DNA from: Bacillus cereus
Lineage (GTDB): Bacteria > Bacillota > Bacilli > Bacillales > Bacillaceae_G
NCBI RefSeq assembly: GCF_025917685.1
Contig: NZ_CP089518.1
Span: 4,527,001-4,591,000, forward strand
DNA length: 64,000 nt
Direction of reading: 5' to 3'
Positions 8,603 through 17,982 of the stretch are shown here, in pieces. Under the pieces are notes generated by a model. The model saw only the letters and a list, made by a program, of their open reading frames with translations, was not told the origin of the DNA and did no database searches. Position 1 is the stretch's first letter; every line of letters starts with the position of its first letter. The position numbers were made by a program, and so were the translations under genes.

Positions 8603-9904
8603 ATGAAACAAAATCGTTCGCTTCATTATATTTTTTGGCGTTGGCATTTTTATGCTGGACTTTTTATTACGCCGCTTCTTATTACTTTGTCACTGAGCGG
8701 AATTGGGTATTTATTTCGGGAAGAAGTTGAGGATTTCATCTATAAAGATTTATATTTCGGGAAGAGCACCCAAACAGAATCTATTTCGATGTCTGATTCG
8801 CTTTTCTTAACAGAGAAAAAATATCCACATTATAGCGTGGCGAAAATTAGTGAGTTTAATGGGGATTATAATACGAGACTTACGATTGCAAATGAATATA
8901 CTGGGCAACAAAAATATGTGTATTTAGATAGTAATAATCAAATTGTTGGGGATCAAAACGCAAGTGAAACGTTTGCTAATATAATGCGCGAATTGCATAG
9001 TTCTCTTTTAGTTGGTGGCACTGTCGTCAACTATACTGTAGAACTTGCGGCATGCTGGACAATCTTTTTAATTGTGACTGGGTTGTATATGAGTATACGC
9101 CAATTCAAAAACACACCGGCATCCAATAAGCGAGAAAAGGCAAAACGACGTCATTCTATTATCGGTATTATATTTACAATTCCTCTCGTTTTGTTAGTCG
9201 CATCTGGATTGCCGTGGTCAGGATTTATGGGTAACCAAATTTATAAAATTGCATCGTCGAATGAATCGCTCGGATATCCAAAGTTGTATATGGCACCGCC
9301 TGAATCGAAGGTAAAAGAATTGCCGTGGGCAACAAGAAAAGAAGCTCCTCCTGAATCTAATTCAAATGAGCCAAAAGCAATTTCAGTTGATACATTACAA
9401 AAAGGAATTGTAATAAAAAAGCCATATGTTATTTCACTACCAGCTGATCCGAAAGGTGTATTCACCGTTTCGAAATCGAGCGGTTCTGGTATTACGGGTA
9501 TGCACGTCGCACCAAATGAAGAAATAACAGCTTACTTTGATCAATATAGCGGAGAACTCATTTCCAAAACGGACTATCGTGATTATGGCTTATTGGCACA
9601 ATGGTTCACTTACGGTATCCCGCTTCATGAAGGTCATTTATTCGGATGGCCAAATAAAATATTATGCTTACTAACGACATTATCTTTATTACTTCTCATT
9701 TATTACGGAATAAAAATGTGGTTAGCAAGAAGGCCGAAAGGAAAATTAGCAGCCCCTCCAAAGCAAAGAGATAAGAAAAGTATATTCGTTTTCTTTGTCA
9801 TGATGGTTATACTAGGCGCTGTCATGCCTTTATTCGGACTATCTGTTTTAGTTATTTTCACAATTGAACTTCTCATATACGTATTTTCAAAAATACAATC
9901 ATAA
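8603..9904 (+). CDS. PepSY-associated transmembrane protein
   Basis: 433 residues. The N-terminal segment HYIFWRWHFYAGLFITPLL is the PepSY-TM signature, followed by an external PepSY-type domain, membrane segments near residues 145-170 and 190-210, a second external part ending LHEGHLFGWPNKI, and two to three C-terminal helices. Relatives (PiuB/YcsG-like) are often tied to iron or siderophore reduction, but no Fur box was seen upstream. Monocistronic between its own upstream region and a bidirectional terminator. Confidence 0.85.
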   Translation: MKQNRSLHYIFWRWHFYAGLFITPLLITLSLSGIGYLFREEVEDFIYKDLYFGKSTQTESISMSDSLFLTEKKYPHYSVAKISEFNGDYNTRLTIANEYTGQQKYVYLDSNNQIVGDQNASETFANIMRELHSSLLVGGTVVNYTVELAACWTIFLIVTGLYMSIRQFKNTPASNKREKAKRRHSIIGIIFTIPLVLLVASGLPWSGFMGNQIYKIASSNESLGYPKLYMAPPESKVKELPWATRKEAPPESNSNEPKAISVDTLQKGIVIKKPYVISLPADPKGVFTVSKSSGSGITGMHVAPNEEITAYFDQYSGELISKTDYRDYGLLAQWFTYGIPLHEGHLFGWPNKILCLLTTLSLLLLIYYGIKMWLARRPKGKLAAPPKQRDKKSIFVFFVMMVILGAVMPLFGLSVLVIFTIELLIYVFSKIQS

Positions 9905-9910
9905 TAAAAA

Positions 9911-9937
9911 GAAAACCACTCTATATGAGTGGTTTTC
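9911..9937. terminator. Bidirectional terminator between PepSY gene and ytpB
   Basis: GAAAACCACTC pairs with GAGTGGTTTTC; A-run and T-run on the two sides serve both convergent genes. Confidence 0.85.
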
Positions 9938-9941
9938 TTCA

Positions 9942-11018
9942 TCACTGCGCCATTTTCTTTCGGTACATCTTCCCGTTCCAGTAGAAGAATCGTGAAGTGA
10001 GCCCTCCGTATTTTACAATGCGCCGTGCCATTTTGTTCATATTCTTTTGTGCTGATACTTTTTGATCTGATAAATAAATACCAAGTAGGCCTCGGCTTAT
10101 GAGACGATGAAACTTCGCATGAGGCAAATCACCAATGCTCTTCTCTGCTTCTTCAACAAAATGTTTCATACGATCTAATATAGCTTGCTCGTTTTCATAA
10201 TAACTACAGAAATTCAAATCTCCGCCGATACGGTCTTCTTCTTGATCAATGAAATAATCAAGTAAAATGTGAAGTCCTTGTACGTAAGGAAAGTATCCTT
10301 GTCTAATTTTCACAATATCTTCTTCATGTAACTCATCATGAAATGCATATGCTACAAGACAGAAAATTCCAAGCGTAGAACCTGCACATGCTGAAAACTC
10401 AAACCAGCTCATTTCAGGTAAGTTTTCTTTATGCGCTTCAAACCATGTTTTTAAGCGTGGTTCTCTTTCTTCTAACTTCACGTGTTTATGAATTTGCAAA
10501 TCACAATAATAACAAGCAAGCTCATGAAGAATTGGAGCAATTTTGTCATAATGCTTCGTTTTCTTTAAAACATCCTGACATGTTTCAACGAGCTCATCTA
10601 AATAACCACCATCATCTTGATCATCACGATAACGATAATAGTTACCGCCTCCTTCAACTTCAGGACTTAATGCCATTACCATCGACTCATGAAGAGCCGC
10701 AAAGTCTTTCGGGTCAAGTGATGTACTACGATCACATAAATTATCTAAGTAGTCGCTAATCGTTTGATACGCTACAATAAAACGAATACATTCCTCACGA
10801 TGTTCATTTGCTAGCAGCGCTAAAATACCACCGCCTTCGCAATGAAACGTTTTATTTTCAATACTTGCGATCGCTTGACTATGAAGCTCGTCATTCGGAA
10901 TATGGTAGGCACGCTCTTTCCACATCGCTAGCTCATGGTGTACAACCGGAAACACATCACGGTATACTTTGGCCATGAGCGTTATGGGATTACTCGGTAC
11001 GTTCACTTCTTCCTTCAT
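9942..11018 (-). CDS. ytpB: Tetraprenyl-beta-curcumene synthase (DUF2600), YtpB
   Basis: 358 residues. The Asp-rich YLDNLCDR motif near residue 90 and the later DYFIDQEEDRIGGDLNFCSYY match YtpB, an unusual class I terpene cyclase that makes C35 tetraprenyl-beta-curcumene from heptaprenyl diphosphate. Products (sesquarterpenes) are found in Bacillus membranes and spores. The ATG at 11018 touches the GAGGAG site; GTG at 11006 (VNVPSN) with better spacing is an alternative start. It lies 28 nt downstream of ytpA, as in B. subtilis. Confidence 0.92.
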   Translation of the reverse strand: MKEEVNVPSNPITLMAKVYRDVFPVVHHELAMWKERAYHIPNDELHSQAIASIENKTFHCEGGGILALLANEHREECIRFIVAYQTISDYLDNLCDRSTSLDPKDFAALHESMVMALSPEVEGGGNYYRYRDDQDDGGYLDELVETCQDVLKKTKHYDKIAPILHELACYYCDLQIHKHVKLEEREPRLKTWFEAHKENLPEMSWFEFSACAGSTLGIFCLVAYAFHDELHEEDIVKIRQGYFPYVQGLHILLDYFIDQEEDRIGGDLNFCSYYENEQAILDRMKHFVEEAEKSIGDLPHAKFHRLISRGLLGIYLSDQKVSAQKNMNKMARRIVKYGGLTSRFFYWNGKMYRKKMAQ

Positions 11019-11046
11019 CTCCTCTATTAAATGTACAAATAATAAT

Positions 11047-11850
11047 TTATTTGTTTGTTTCTACTATATTATTGACACGTATTTCAGTAAATGACTGAAT
11101 ATAATTCAAAATTTCATCACGCTCATACTCATTTAATAACTCATGATAACAATTAGGCCATTCCTTATATGCCTTATCACTCATTTTAACATTATCAAAC
11201 CATGTGCGGACACGTGTTTTATCTACAAGTTTATCCTCACATGCCTGCATTAGCAAGAGCGGAACATCTGGAAAATCATCTATTTTCTCATGAGCAATCT
11301 CGATAGACTTAATTAATTCACTATACCAACGCACTGATACTTTACGCAAGAACAATGAATCATTCTCCATCGCATCCCTCACTTCATGATTGCGAGTTGA
11401 CATTTCTACGGTGAGATTTGTTGCAAATTGTAACTTCGGGGCAACGATATTTAATATTTTTGAAGCAGCACGAAGCGGAGCGGAGGGTGCAGCTAATACT
11501 CCTAAACAAGGCGAGCTTAGTACAATCCCATCTATGTCCTCTCTTTTCGTTTCTTGCATCATACGAATAACGACAAGTCCTCCCATACTATGACCAAATA
11601 AAAAAATAGGCAATCTATATTTTCTTGCTTCTTTCACCCATAACTTTATTTCCTTTATGTATTCATCAAATGAGTCGATATGTCCTCTATTTCTTGAAGT
11701 TGTTCCGTGTGCTGGAAGATCGCCCATAACGACGTGATAACCGATATGATTCCACATTTCTGCAACCGCTTCATAACGCCCATGATATTCCATAGCACCA
11801 TGCACGATAATAATGACGGCTTTCGCTTCTTCCGCTTCATAGTTCCACAT
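11047..11850 (-). CDS. ytpA: Alpha/beta hydrolase YtpA (lysophospholipase-like)
   Basis: 267 residues. GHSMGG carries the nucleophile Ser; Asp in CEDKLVDKT and His in CYHELLNE complete the triad. Start chosen at MWNYEAEEAKAV because GGAGG stands 8 nt ahead and the B. subtilis protein begins at the same place; an upstream in-frame start at 11892 is possible but lacks a good site. YtpA is a monoglyceride/lysophospholipid-type hydrolase linked to the phospholipid antibiotic bacilysocin in B. subtilis. Confidence 0.9.
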   Translation of the reverse strand: MWNYEAEEAKAVIIIVHGAMEYHGRYEAVAEMWNHIGYHVVMGDLPAHGTTSRNRGHIDSFDEYIKEIKLWVKEARKYRLPIFLFGHSMGGLVVIRMMQETKREDIDGIVLSSPCLGVLAAPSAPLRAASKILNIVAPKLQFATNLTVEMSTRNHEVRDAMENDSLFLRKVSVRWYSELIKSIEIAHEKIDDFPDVPLLLMQACEDKLVDKTRVRTWFDNVKMSDKAYKEWPNCYHELLNEYERDEILNYIQSFTEIRVNNIVETNK

Positions 11851-11924
11851 ACGAAACTCCTCCATTTCACTCTTTTTCATAATTTGATACACTAAAACTA
11901 GTCTCTAGGAAAGGAAGGCCTTAC

Positions 11925-12437
11925 ATGATATATCCTTATAAAGAAAAAAATCCCAAAATTGCGAGTAGTGCTTTTATCGCTGACTATGTTACTATTACAG
12001 GCGATGTTTCAATTGGTGAGGAATCAAGTATTTGGTTTAATACAGTCATCCGTGGTGATGTATCACCGACAATAATTGGTGACAGAGTAAATGTACAAGA
12101 TCAGTGTACACTCCACCAAAGCCCGCAGTATCCTCTTATTTTAGAAGATGACGTTACCGTTGGGCACCAAGTTATTTTACATAGCTGCAAAATCGAAAAA
12201 GATGCTTTAATTGGAATGGGATCTATCATATTAGATGGTGCTGAAATTGGTGAAGGAGCTTTCATCGGTGCTGGAAGTCTCGTTTCACAAGGAAAGAAAA
12301 TCCCTCCTAATACGTTAGCTTTCGGTCGTCCTGCTAAGGTCATTCGCGAATTAACAGAAGCAGACCGTAAAGATATGGAACGTATCCGCACACAATACGT
12401 TGAAAAAGGACAATATTATAAATCGTTACAAAAATGA
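11925..12437 (+). CDS. ytoA: Gamma-carbonic-anhydrase-like hexapeptide-repeat protein YtoA
   Basis: 170 residues forming a left-handed beta helix: repeated I-G-[DE]-x motifs such as ADYVTITGDVSIGEESSIW and RVNVQDQCTLHQ. The histidines in DQCTLHQ, TVGHQVILHSC supply zinc ligands as in the YrdA/gamma-CA family. Divergent from ytpA. Enzyme activity in Bacillus is not settled. Own terminator follows. Confidence 0.9.
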   Translation: MIYPYKEKNPKIASSAFIADYVTITGDVSIGEESSIWFNTVIRGDVSPTIIGDRVNVQDQCTLHQSPQYPLILEDDVTVGHQVILHSCKIEKDALIGMGSIILDGAEIGEGAFIGAGSLVSQGKKIPPNTLAFGRPAKVIRELTEADRKDMERIRTQYVEKGQYYKSLQK

Positions 12438-12444
12438 TTTTATC

Positions 12445-12471
12445 GCTGCCATAAGATTGGCAGCTTTTTTT
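12445..12471 (+). terminator. ytoA terminator
   Basis: GCTGCC / GGCAGC stem followed by eight T. Confidence 0.9.
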
Positions 12472-12582
12472 ATGAAAAAATCTAACTTTTTCTTTACAAA
12501 ACATTATTATTCCCTCAATAAAATCTTATTAAAATAGAAGTTAATAACTCCATATATATGTAAATGAGGGAGGAAAAATCTC

Positions 12583-13113
12583 ATGAAGGTCAGTGGACTA
12601 TATAAAATAGAATGTTACATTTTCAAAGGAATTAATCGCTACTTTGATCAAAAAACATTAAACATCTTTTTCAGCAATATTACCCATATCGGTGGTGCTA
12701 CTTTCTCAATCGCACTCACACTTTTCTTTTTAATTTTCGCAACAGGGAATTTGCATCAAGCTGCAATTGCAACTGCTATTTCTTTAACGATTAGCCATAT
12801 TCCCGTGCAAATATTAAAAAGATGGTATCCACGAAAACGTCCATATTTGACAATTCAAGATGCGAAATATCCAATTCATCCATTAAAAGATCATTCTTTT
12901 CCATCCGGACATACAACGGCTGTTTTCTCTGTCCTCATTCCATTTATTTGCTATAATCCAAGCTTACTTGCTTTTCTATTACCGCTAGCGCTATGCGTCG
13001 GTATTTCCCGTATTTATTTAGGGCTTCATTATCCGTCAGATGTATTTGTAGGCATGTGCCTCGGCACTTGCTCTGGCATCATCTCTTTTTATCAACTCAT
13101 TCCACTCATGTAA
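12583..13113 (+). CDS. PAP2-family membrane phosphatase
   Basis: 176 residues with about five membrane segments. The three PAP2 motifs are present: KRWYPRKRPY (motif 1), SFPSGHTTAVFS (motif 2), SRIYLGLHYPSDVFVG (motif 3, with catalytic His). Such enzymes dephosphorylate undecaprenyl pyrophosphate or phosphatidylglycerol phosphate. The glycosyltransferase follows after 9 nt, suggesting envelope lipid or glycolipid work for both. GGGAGG precedes the ATG. Confidence 0.9.
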   Translation: MKVSGLYKIECYIFKGINRYFDQKTLNIFFSNITHIGGATFSIALTLFFLIFATGNLHQAAIATAISLTISHIPVQILKRWYPRKRPYLTIQDAKYPIHPLKDHSFPSGHTTAVFSVLIPFICYNPSLLAFLLPLALCVGISRIYLGLHYPSDVFVGMCLGTCSGIISFYQLIPLM

Positions 13114-13122
13114 AGGAGCGAT

Positions 13123-14268
13123 ATGATGAGAGTCGCCATATTTACCGATACATTTACACCACAAGTCAACGGAGTGGCGAAAACTTTGGAACGTTTAACC
13201 AAATATCTCCAAAAAGAAAATATCGCCTATTCTGTTTTCGCCCCTCAGCATACGGCAGAAGATAATTTCGTAGCGAATGTAAATAAAATGAGAAGTATCC
13301 CGTTAACAATATTATATCCAGAATGTCGCTTTGCCTTTCCTACTCCGCGCATTAAGCGGGAACTTCTTACCTTTAAACCCGATATCATTCATATTGCTAC
13401 GCCTTTCAATATGGGACTTTGTGGGTTATATTATGCAAAAAAGTTAAATATCCCGGTTGTCGGTTCTTATCATACTGATTTTGATGCCTATTTACGCTAT
13501 TACAAAATCGAATTTCTCTCCAATATGCTATGGAACTATTTAAAGTGGTTTCATAGTCATATGCAAAAAAACTTTGTTCCTTCTCCTGAAACATTACATC
13601 AATTAAAGAAAAAAGGATTTCAACAGCTCTATATTTGGGGACGTGGTGTAGATTGCACCCTCTTTCATCCCACTTACAATAAAGACCTATTCCGAAAAAA
13701 ATATAATATTACATCTAAGTATGTCCTTTCCTATATTGGAAGGATTGCTCCTGAAAAAGATATTGATACGCTGCAAAATCTTATCGTTAAATCAGCGCAT
13801 TCTCTAGACGACATTCATTGGCTCATCGCAGGAGACGGGCCTCTAGCAACAAATTTGCGTGAAGCTGTTCCGAAAACAAATGTCACTTTTACTGGATATT
13901 TACAGGGCACGGATTTAGCTGAAGCATATGCTTGTTCTCATGTGATGGTATTTCCATCAGCTACTGAAACGTTCGGAAATGTCGTACTTGAATCATTTGC
14001 ATGCGGTACACCTGTCATCGGAGCAAATAGTGGCGGGGTTAAAAATATTATTACAGATGGAAAAACGGGAATTCTTTGTCCACCAAAAGATACAGATTCC
14101 TTTCTATCCTCCATTAATTCTTTATTGCAAAATGAAGATCAACTTATGCAAATGGGCATAGCAGCTTCGTCTTATGCTAAATCAAAAAGCTGGGATGAGA
14201 TCTTTCGTGGCTTACTTGACCAATATGAAGAAGTCCTTCAGCACACTGCATCAGAATTACTCGCTTAA
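13123..14268 (+). CDS. Glycosyltransferase family 4 protein
   Basis: 381 residues, GT-B fold. The N-terminal half has TDTFTPQVNGVAKT (acceptor side), the C-terminal half has GRIAPEKDID and the sugar-nucleotide motif FPSATETFGNVVLESFACGTP with its EX7E pair. Resembles alpha-mannosyl / alpha-glucosyl transferases acting on diacylglycerol or related lipids. Two ATG codons stand in tandem; AAGGAG is 4 nt from the first and 7 nt from the second (13126), so the second may be used. Operon with the PAP2 phosphatase; terminator follows. Confidence 0.9.
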   Translation: MMRVAIFTDTFTPQVNGVAKTLERLTKYLQKENIAYSVFAPQHTAEDNFVANVNKMRSIPLTILYPECRFAFPTPRIKRELLTFKPDIIHIATPFNMGLCGLYYAKKLNIPVVGSYHTDFDAYLRYYKIEFLSNMLWNYLKWFHSHMQKNFVPSPETLHQLKKKGFQQLYIWGRGVDCTLFHPTYNKDLFRKKYNITSKYVLSYIGRIAPEKDIDTLQNLIVKSAHSLDDIHWLIAGDGPLATNLREAVPKTNVTFTGYLQGTDLAEAYACSHVMVFPSATETFGNVVLESFACGTPVIGANSGGVKNIITDGKTGILCPPKDTDSFLSSINSLLQNEDQLMQMGIAASSYAKSKSWDEIFRGLLDQYEEVLQHTASELLA

Positions 14269-14274
14269 ACAGAA

Positions 14275-14303
14275 AAACTCCCTTCAAAGAACGAAGGGAG
14301 TTT
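14275..14303 (+). terminator. Glycosyltransferase operon terminator
   Basis: AAACTCCCTTC pairs with GAAGGGAGTTT around a 7-nt loop. Confidence 0.88.
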
Positions 14304-14540
14304 ATTACATGGTCATAAATTTTAGTTTAATAAATGATACATAAGGTTAAATATTGCATTATTTCTATATTTATTATAACAAAAATAAACATAACTAAAC
14401 AGACTTGTAACAAAAACCCATAAAAATTAATATATGGTTATACAGTATTTTTTACTGTATGGTGATTTTAAGAAATTCCCCTTAAAATCAATTTACTCAC
14501 ATATCTTTATACAGTAATTGTTCCCCAATTTCTGTATATC

Positions 14541-14573
14541 AAAAAACCTTTCATTCATTTGAAAGGTCTTTTT
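14541..14573 (-). terminator. moaB-mobA terminator overlapping the mobA stop
   Basis: ACCTTTCA / TGAAAGGT hairpin with a T-run on the minus strand. The last mobA codons and the TGA lie inside the stem. Confidence 0.85.
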
Positions 14574-15153
14574 GAGCCTGCACATATTCTTCTTTCGTAT
14601 TCACATTTATAAACCAATCTGCGTTCGCTTGTACATCTTCACCGGCAACATATTTCACATTACATTGTGATAAAAGCTGGCCCATACTTCTTTTTTCTTC
14701 CTGAAGTAAAGCGTAAATCTTTTCTTTCACGCGATTATGGTACGCTGCAAGTAACGGTTGTTTTCTTCCATTAATAATAGGTACAATCGCATCATATTCA
14801 TTACTCGTTTGCTCTAGTAAAATGGTAAACCATTCTTGCGAAACATTTGGCGCATCGCAAGGCATAATAGCGTACCAATCTGCTTCTATATATTCCATTC
14901 CTGATACAATTCCAGCAAGTGGTCCATTTCCTTTATAATGCGGAATATCTTCTATAACAGGAACTTGTACGAATTGCTCTACTCGCTCTTTTATATCGGA
15001 GTGACTAATGACTACAACTTCTTGCAACGCAGTTGTCATCACTTTCACAATATGCTCAACGAAAGTAGTCCCCTTCCAAATCGCTAACGCTTTCGGCTCA
15101 CCAAATCTACTCGACATACCGCCCGCTAATACAATTCCAGTGTGCTTACTCAT
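14551..15153 (-). CDS. mobA: Molybdenum cofactor guanylyltransferase
   Basis: 200 residues. [16 protein letters not shown] at residues 10-25 is the nucleotidyltransferase loop (LAGGxSxRxGxxKA), and MPCDAPNV supplies the metal-binding Asp. MobA adds GMP to molybdopterin to make the guanine dinucleotide cofactor used by nitrate reductase and formate dehydrogenase type enzymes. It overlaps the moaB stop by 4 nt, so the two are coupled. Confidence 0.92.
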   Translation of the reverse strand: MSKHTGIVLAGGMSSRFGEPKALAIWKGTTFVEHIVKVMTTALQEVVVISHSDIKERVEQFVQVPVIEDIPHYKGNGPLAGIVSGMEYIEADWYAIMPCDAPNVSQEWFTILLEQTSNEYDAIVPIINGRKQPLLAAYHNRVKEKIYALLQEEKRSMGQLLSQCNVKYVAGEDVQANADWFINVNTKEEYVQAQKDLSNE

Positions 15154-15659
15154 TGGCGATGCAGCTCAAATGTAATATGGCCTAATTCCGGTAAAATTAA
15201 TTTATTCATCGCAAGGCGAACTGCTCCGCTAGATCCCGGCATCGAAAAGACTACTTTACGCCCAATTGTACCGCCAATTGCTCTACTTAACATTGCGCTA
15301 CTTCCGATATCTTCTAAGTAACTTATCATACGGAACAACTCACCAAACCCGACGATTTCTTTATCTAATAGAACTGACACTGCTTCAATCGTTACATCAC
15401 GTTTCGTAATACCAGTACCGCCATTTGTTAACACGACATCAACATCTTCCCTGTGATAACCAGCTAACACCGCTTGCTGAATACTTTCTTTATCATCTTT
15501 CACAATTTCATAAGAGGTCACTTTATGTCCTGCTTCTATTAATAATGCATGTAACAATTGACCACTCTTATCCGTCTCTTCCGTACGTGTATCGGAAATC
15601 GTCACGATCTTGCAACGCACTTCTTTTGGAGCTTGTTTTTTATGTTCAGTTACGCTCAT
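15150..15659 (-). CDS. moaB: Molybdenum cofactor biosynthesis protein MoaB
   Basis: 169 residues of the MoaB/MogA family: [15 protein letters not shown] near the N-terminus, [14 protein letters not shown] around residue 80, and [13 protein letters not shown] near the C-terminus, which together bind molybdopterin. Acts at the adenylation step. First gene of the moaB-mobA operon; the AGGAAAG-type site precedes the ATG. Confidence 0.93.
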   Translation of the reverse strand: MSVTEHKKQAPKEVRCKIVTISDTRTEETDKSGQLLHALLIEAGHKVTSYEIVKDDKESIQQAVLAGYHREDVDVVLTNGGTGITKRDVTIEAVSVLLDKEIVGFGELFRMISYLEDIGSSAMLSRAIGGTIGRKVVFSMPGSSGAVRLAMNKLILPELGHITFELHRQ

Positions 15660-15905
15660 TTTTTATCTTTCCTTTCTTAAAGACTTTTCTTCATTTTATC
15701 ATACATATCTTTACACAATTATGTATGAAGCCAACGATGCATCATGATACAATATAAGTATATACACCCACAAAAAGGAAAATGAAAATTATTTATACTC
15801 CTAGACTTCACATCATTAGCTACTCTTTAACTCCCCTTATATTTTCTACATAGTAGATTTTATTTTAAAACTTACATTATAAAATAATTTGGAGGTTCAC
15901 ACACT

Positions 15906-16085
15906 ATGGAACTATACAAAAAATTAACAACAACATTCATCCTCTTATTCGTCGCTTCCATTACTGTCGGTTTTTCGCTAAAAGGCGCGATTCCATATGC
16001 TACATTAATAAGCATTATATTCGCAACACTCTTTTTACTATGCAGTGCATTTTGCGCAGGAAAAGCACGTCAGATAAAGCAATGA
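15906..16085 (+). CDS. Small membrane protein, 59 aa
   Basis: Starts MELYKKLTTTFILLF with GGAGG ahead and ends KARQIKQ. Two hydrophobic segments (about residues 9-27 and 32-50) separated by a short KGAIPYA loop. Family not recognised. A broken zinc-ribbon gene follows after 6 nt, so the two were probably co-transcribed. Confidence 0.7.
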   Translation: MELYKKLTTTFILLFVASITVGFSLKGAIPYATLISIIFATLFLLCSAFCAGKARQIKQ

Positions 16086-16091
16086 TTGCAT

Positions 16092-16221
16092 ATGTTCCGT
16101 AAGAAACCGACAATTTGTAAATCATGTAAAAAGGAAATACAAACGTATGAAAAAGTATATTGAGCTAGACGGAGAAGTGTATTGCAACTCATGCATCCAA
16201 ATCATAAATAAAACCAAATAA
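16092..16221 (+). pseudogene. Small CXXC zinc-ribbon gene with frameshift
   Basis: Frame 1 from ATG 16092 reads MFRKKPTICKSCKKEIQTYEKVY then stops at 16161-16163. A second frame continues without a break as YIELDGEVYCNSCIQIINKTK to TAA at 16219-16221. Joined, they give a protein of about 43 residues with CXXC at both ends, the layout of a minimal zinc ribbon. So an indel near 16155-16160 splits the gene; a 24-residue product from the ATG at 16147 is possible. Confidence 0.65.
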
Positions 16222-16257
16222 AAAAAGCTTTGCGCACACAGCGCAAAGCTTTTTTTC
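16222..16257. terminator. Bidirectional terminator 3' of metK
   Basis: AAAAAAAGCTTTGCGC pairs with GCGCAAAGCTTTTTTT around a 5-nt loop; serves metK and the convergent small genes. Confidence 0.92.
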
Positions 16258-16262
16258 ATATA

Positions 16263-17462
16263 TTATAGACCAGCTTGCTCTTTTAAAGTAGCTGCTTTGT
16301 CTGTACGTTCCCATGAAAGATCTACATCAGTACGTCCGAAGTGGCCGTAAGCTGCTGTTTGTTTGTAAATTGGGCGACGTAAGTCTAGCATTTTAATAAT
16401 ACCAGCTGGGCGAAGATCGAAGTTGTTACGAACTAGTTCTACTAGTACGTCTTCAGATACTTTACCAGTGCCAAATGTATCAACTGAAATTGATACTGGT
16501 TGCGCTACGCCGATTGCGTATGCAAGTTGTACTTCTGCTTTGTCAGCAAGACCAGCTGCTACGATGTTTTTCGCAACATAACGAGCTGCATATGCTGCTG
16601 AACGGTCAACTTTCGTTGCATCTTTACCAGAGAATGCACCGCCACCGTGGCGAGCGTATCCACCGTAAGTATCAACGATGATTTTACGTCCTGTTAAACC
16701 AGCATCACCTTGTGGTCCACCAATTACGAAGCGGCCAGTTGGGTTAATGAAGAATTTCGTTTCTCCATCCATTAATTCTGCTGGAACTACAGCTTTAATT
16801 ACATGCTCTTTTAAATCGCGATCGATTTCTTCCCATGTAACATCTGGATGATGCTGTGTAGAAATTACAATTGTATCTACACGTACAGGTTTACCATTTT
16901 CATCATACTCAACTGTAACTTGCGTTTTTCCATCCGGACGTAAGTATGATAAAGTGTCATCTTTACGTACTTCAGTTAAACGACGAGCTAATTTGTGAGC
17001 AAGCGAGATTGGAAGTGGCATTAATTCTTGTGTTTCATTACATGCGAAGCCAAACATTAAACCTTGGTCTCCTGCACCAATTGCCTCAATCTCAGCGTCA
17101 GTCATTTGACCTTCGCGTGCTTCTAGTGCTTGGTCAACACCCATAGCGATGTCAGCAGATTGCTCATCGATAGATGTTAAAACTGCACAAGTTTCTGCAT
17201 CGAATCCATATTTTGCGCGTGTGTAACCAATGCCTTGAATTGTTTCACGAACGATTTTCGGAATATCTACATAAGTAGAAGTCGTAATTTCCCCCGCTAC
17301 CAATACTAAACCAGTTGTTACAGTTGTTTCACAAGCTACACGTGCATTTGCGTCCTTTGATAAGATCGCATCTAAAATTGAATCAGAAATTTGGTCACAA
17401 ATTTTATCTGGATGTCCTTCAGTTACAGACTCAGATGTGAACAGATGACGTTTTTTTGTCAT
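16263..17462 (-). CDS. metK: S-adenosylmethionine synthetase
   Basis: 399 residues, normal length. Signature motifs: [16 protein letters not shown] at the N-terminus, [12 protein letters not shown] around residue 117, and [19 protein letters not shown] near residue 266 (P-loop-like). Makes SAM from methionine and ATP. Regulated by the SAM-I riboswitch in its leader, with a terminator between riboswitch and gene. Divergent from pckA, the same arrangement as in B. subtilis. Confidence 0.98.
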   Translation of the reverse strand: MTKKRHLFTSESVTEGHPDKICDQISDSILDAILSKDANARVACETTVTTGLVLVAGEITTSTYVDIPKIVRETIQGIGYTRAKYGFDAETCAVLTSIDEQSADIAMGVDQALEAREGQMTDAEIEAIGAGDQGLMFGFACNETQELMPLPISLAHKLARRLTEVRKDDTLSYLRPDGKTQVTVEYDENGKPVRVDTIVISTQHHPDVTWEEIDRDLKEHVIKAVVPAELMDGETKFFINPTGRFVIGGPQGDAGLTGRKIIVDTYGGYARHGGGAFSGKDATKVDRSAAYAARYVAKNIVAAGLADKAEVQLAYAIGVAQPVSISVDTFGTGKVSEDVLVELVRNNFDLRPAGIIKMLDLRRPIYKQTAAYGHFGRTDVDLSWERTDKAATLKEQAGL

Positions 17463-17562
17463 GTGGTAAACCTCCCTACAGTAATTGTATATATTGTACG
17501 GAACTCATCCTTAATTTGCCACAAACTGCGACATACATTTATTCTCCCACACAAGCATACAG

Positions 17563-17599
17563 AAAAACCTTTCCTACTTTACATAGAGGAAAGGTTTAA
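17563..17599 (-). terminator. Terminator of the metK SAM riboswitch
   Basis: On the minus strand AAACCTTTCCT pairs with AGGAAAGGTTT followed by T-run, placed between aptamer and metK: the expression platform. Confidence 0.85.
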
Positions 17600-17631
17600 T
17601 TTGCTACTTGCATACTGCTTTTTGCCCTTTG

Positions 17632-17753
17632 CTCTTATCGTTCGAGACCATTAGCCTCGCACAGGTTTTAGCACCTATTCACCTGTATTTACCACTACAA
17701 GTGAGGTTGCTGGGCTTCATCGGGCCTGTCCCTCCGCCAGCTCGGGATAAGAG
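17632..17753 (-). promoter_or_regulatory. SAM-I (S-box) riboswitch of metK
   Basis: On the minus strand the element opens CTCTTATC, has GCTGGCGGAGGGA, CCCGATGAAGCCC and CAGCAACC, and closes with CGATAAGAG pairing back to the start (P1). These are the conserved S-box blocks. With SAM bound, the downstream terminator forms and metK transcription stops. Confidence 0.96.
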
Positions 17754-17982
17754 AGTATCCGTCCCAACCTATACTAAAGAAATGATATTCATTTGTCAAT
17801 TAATATTCACATTTTCCTGAAAGTTTTTCTCAATACGTATTAGGATGAAATATTAATAAGGAACTAATCCATTCACACAAACAAAAATAAATAAATAGTA
17901 TACATTATTTATATAATTGTGTTATACTCTTGATGGGGATTACGAGAAATATTTCATTAAATGAAAAGGATGGTATATAAAT

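Noticed and set aside
10388..10759. 123-residue plus-strand frame within ytpB, His-rich
   Set aside because: Antisense shadow of the terpene synthase gene.
15776..15905. Riboswitch or leader ahead of the 59-residue gene
   Set aside because: No conserved RNA motif and no hairpin with terminator was recognised.
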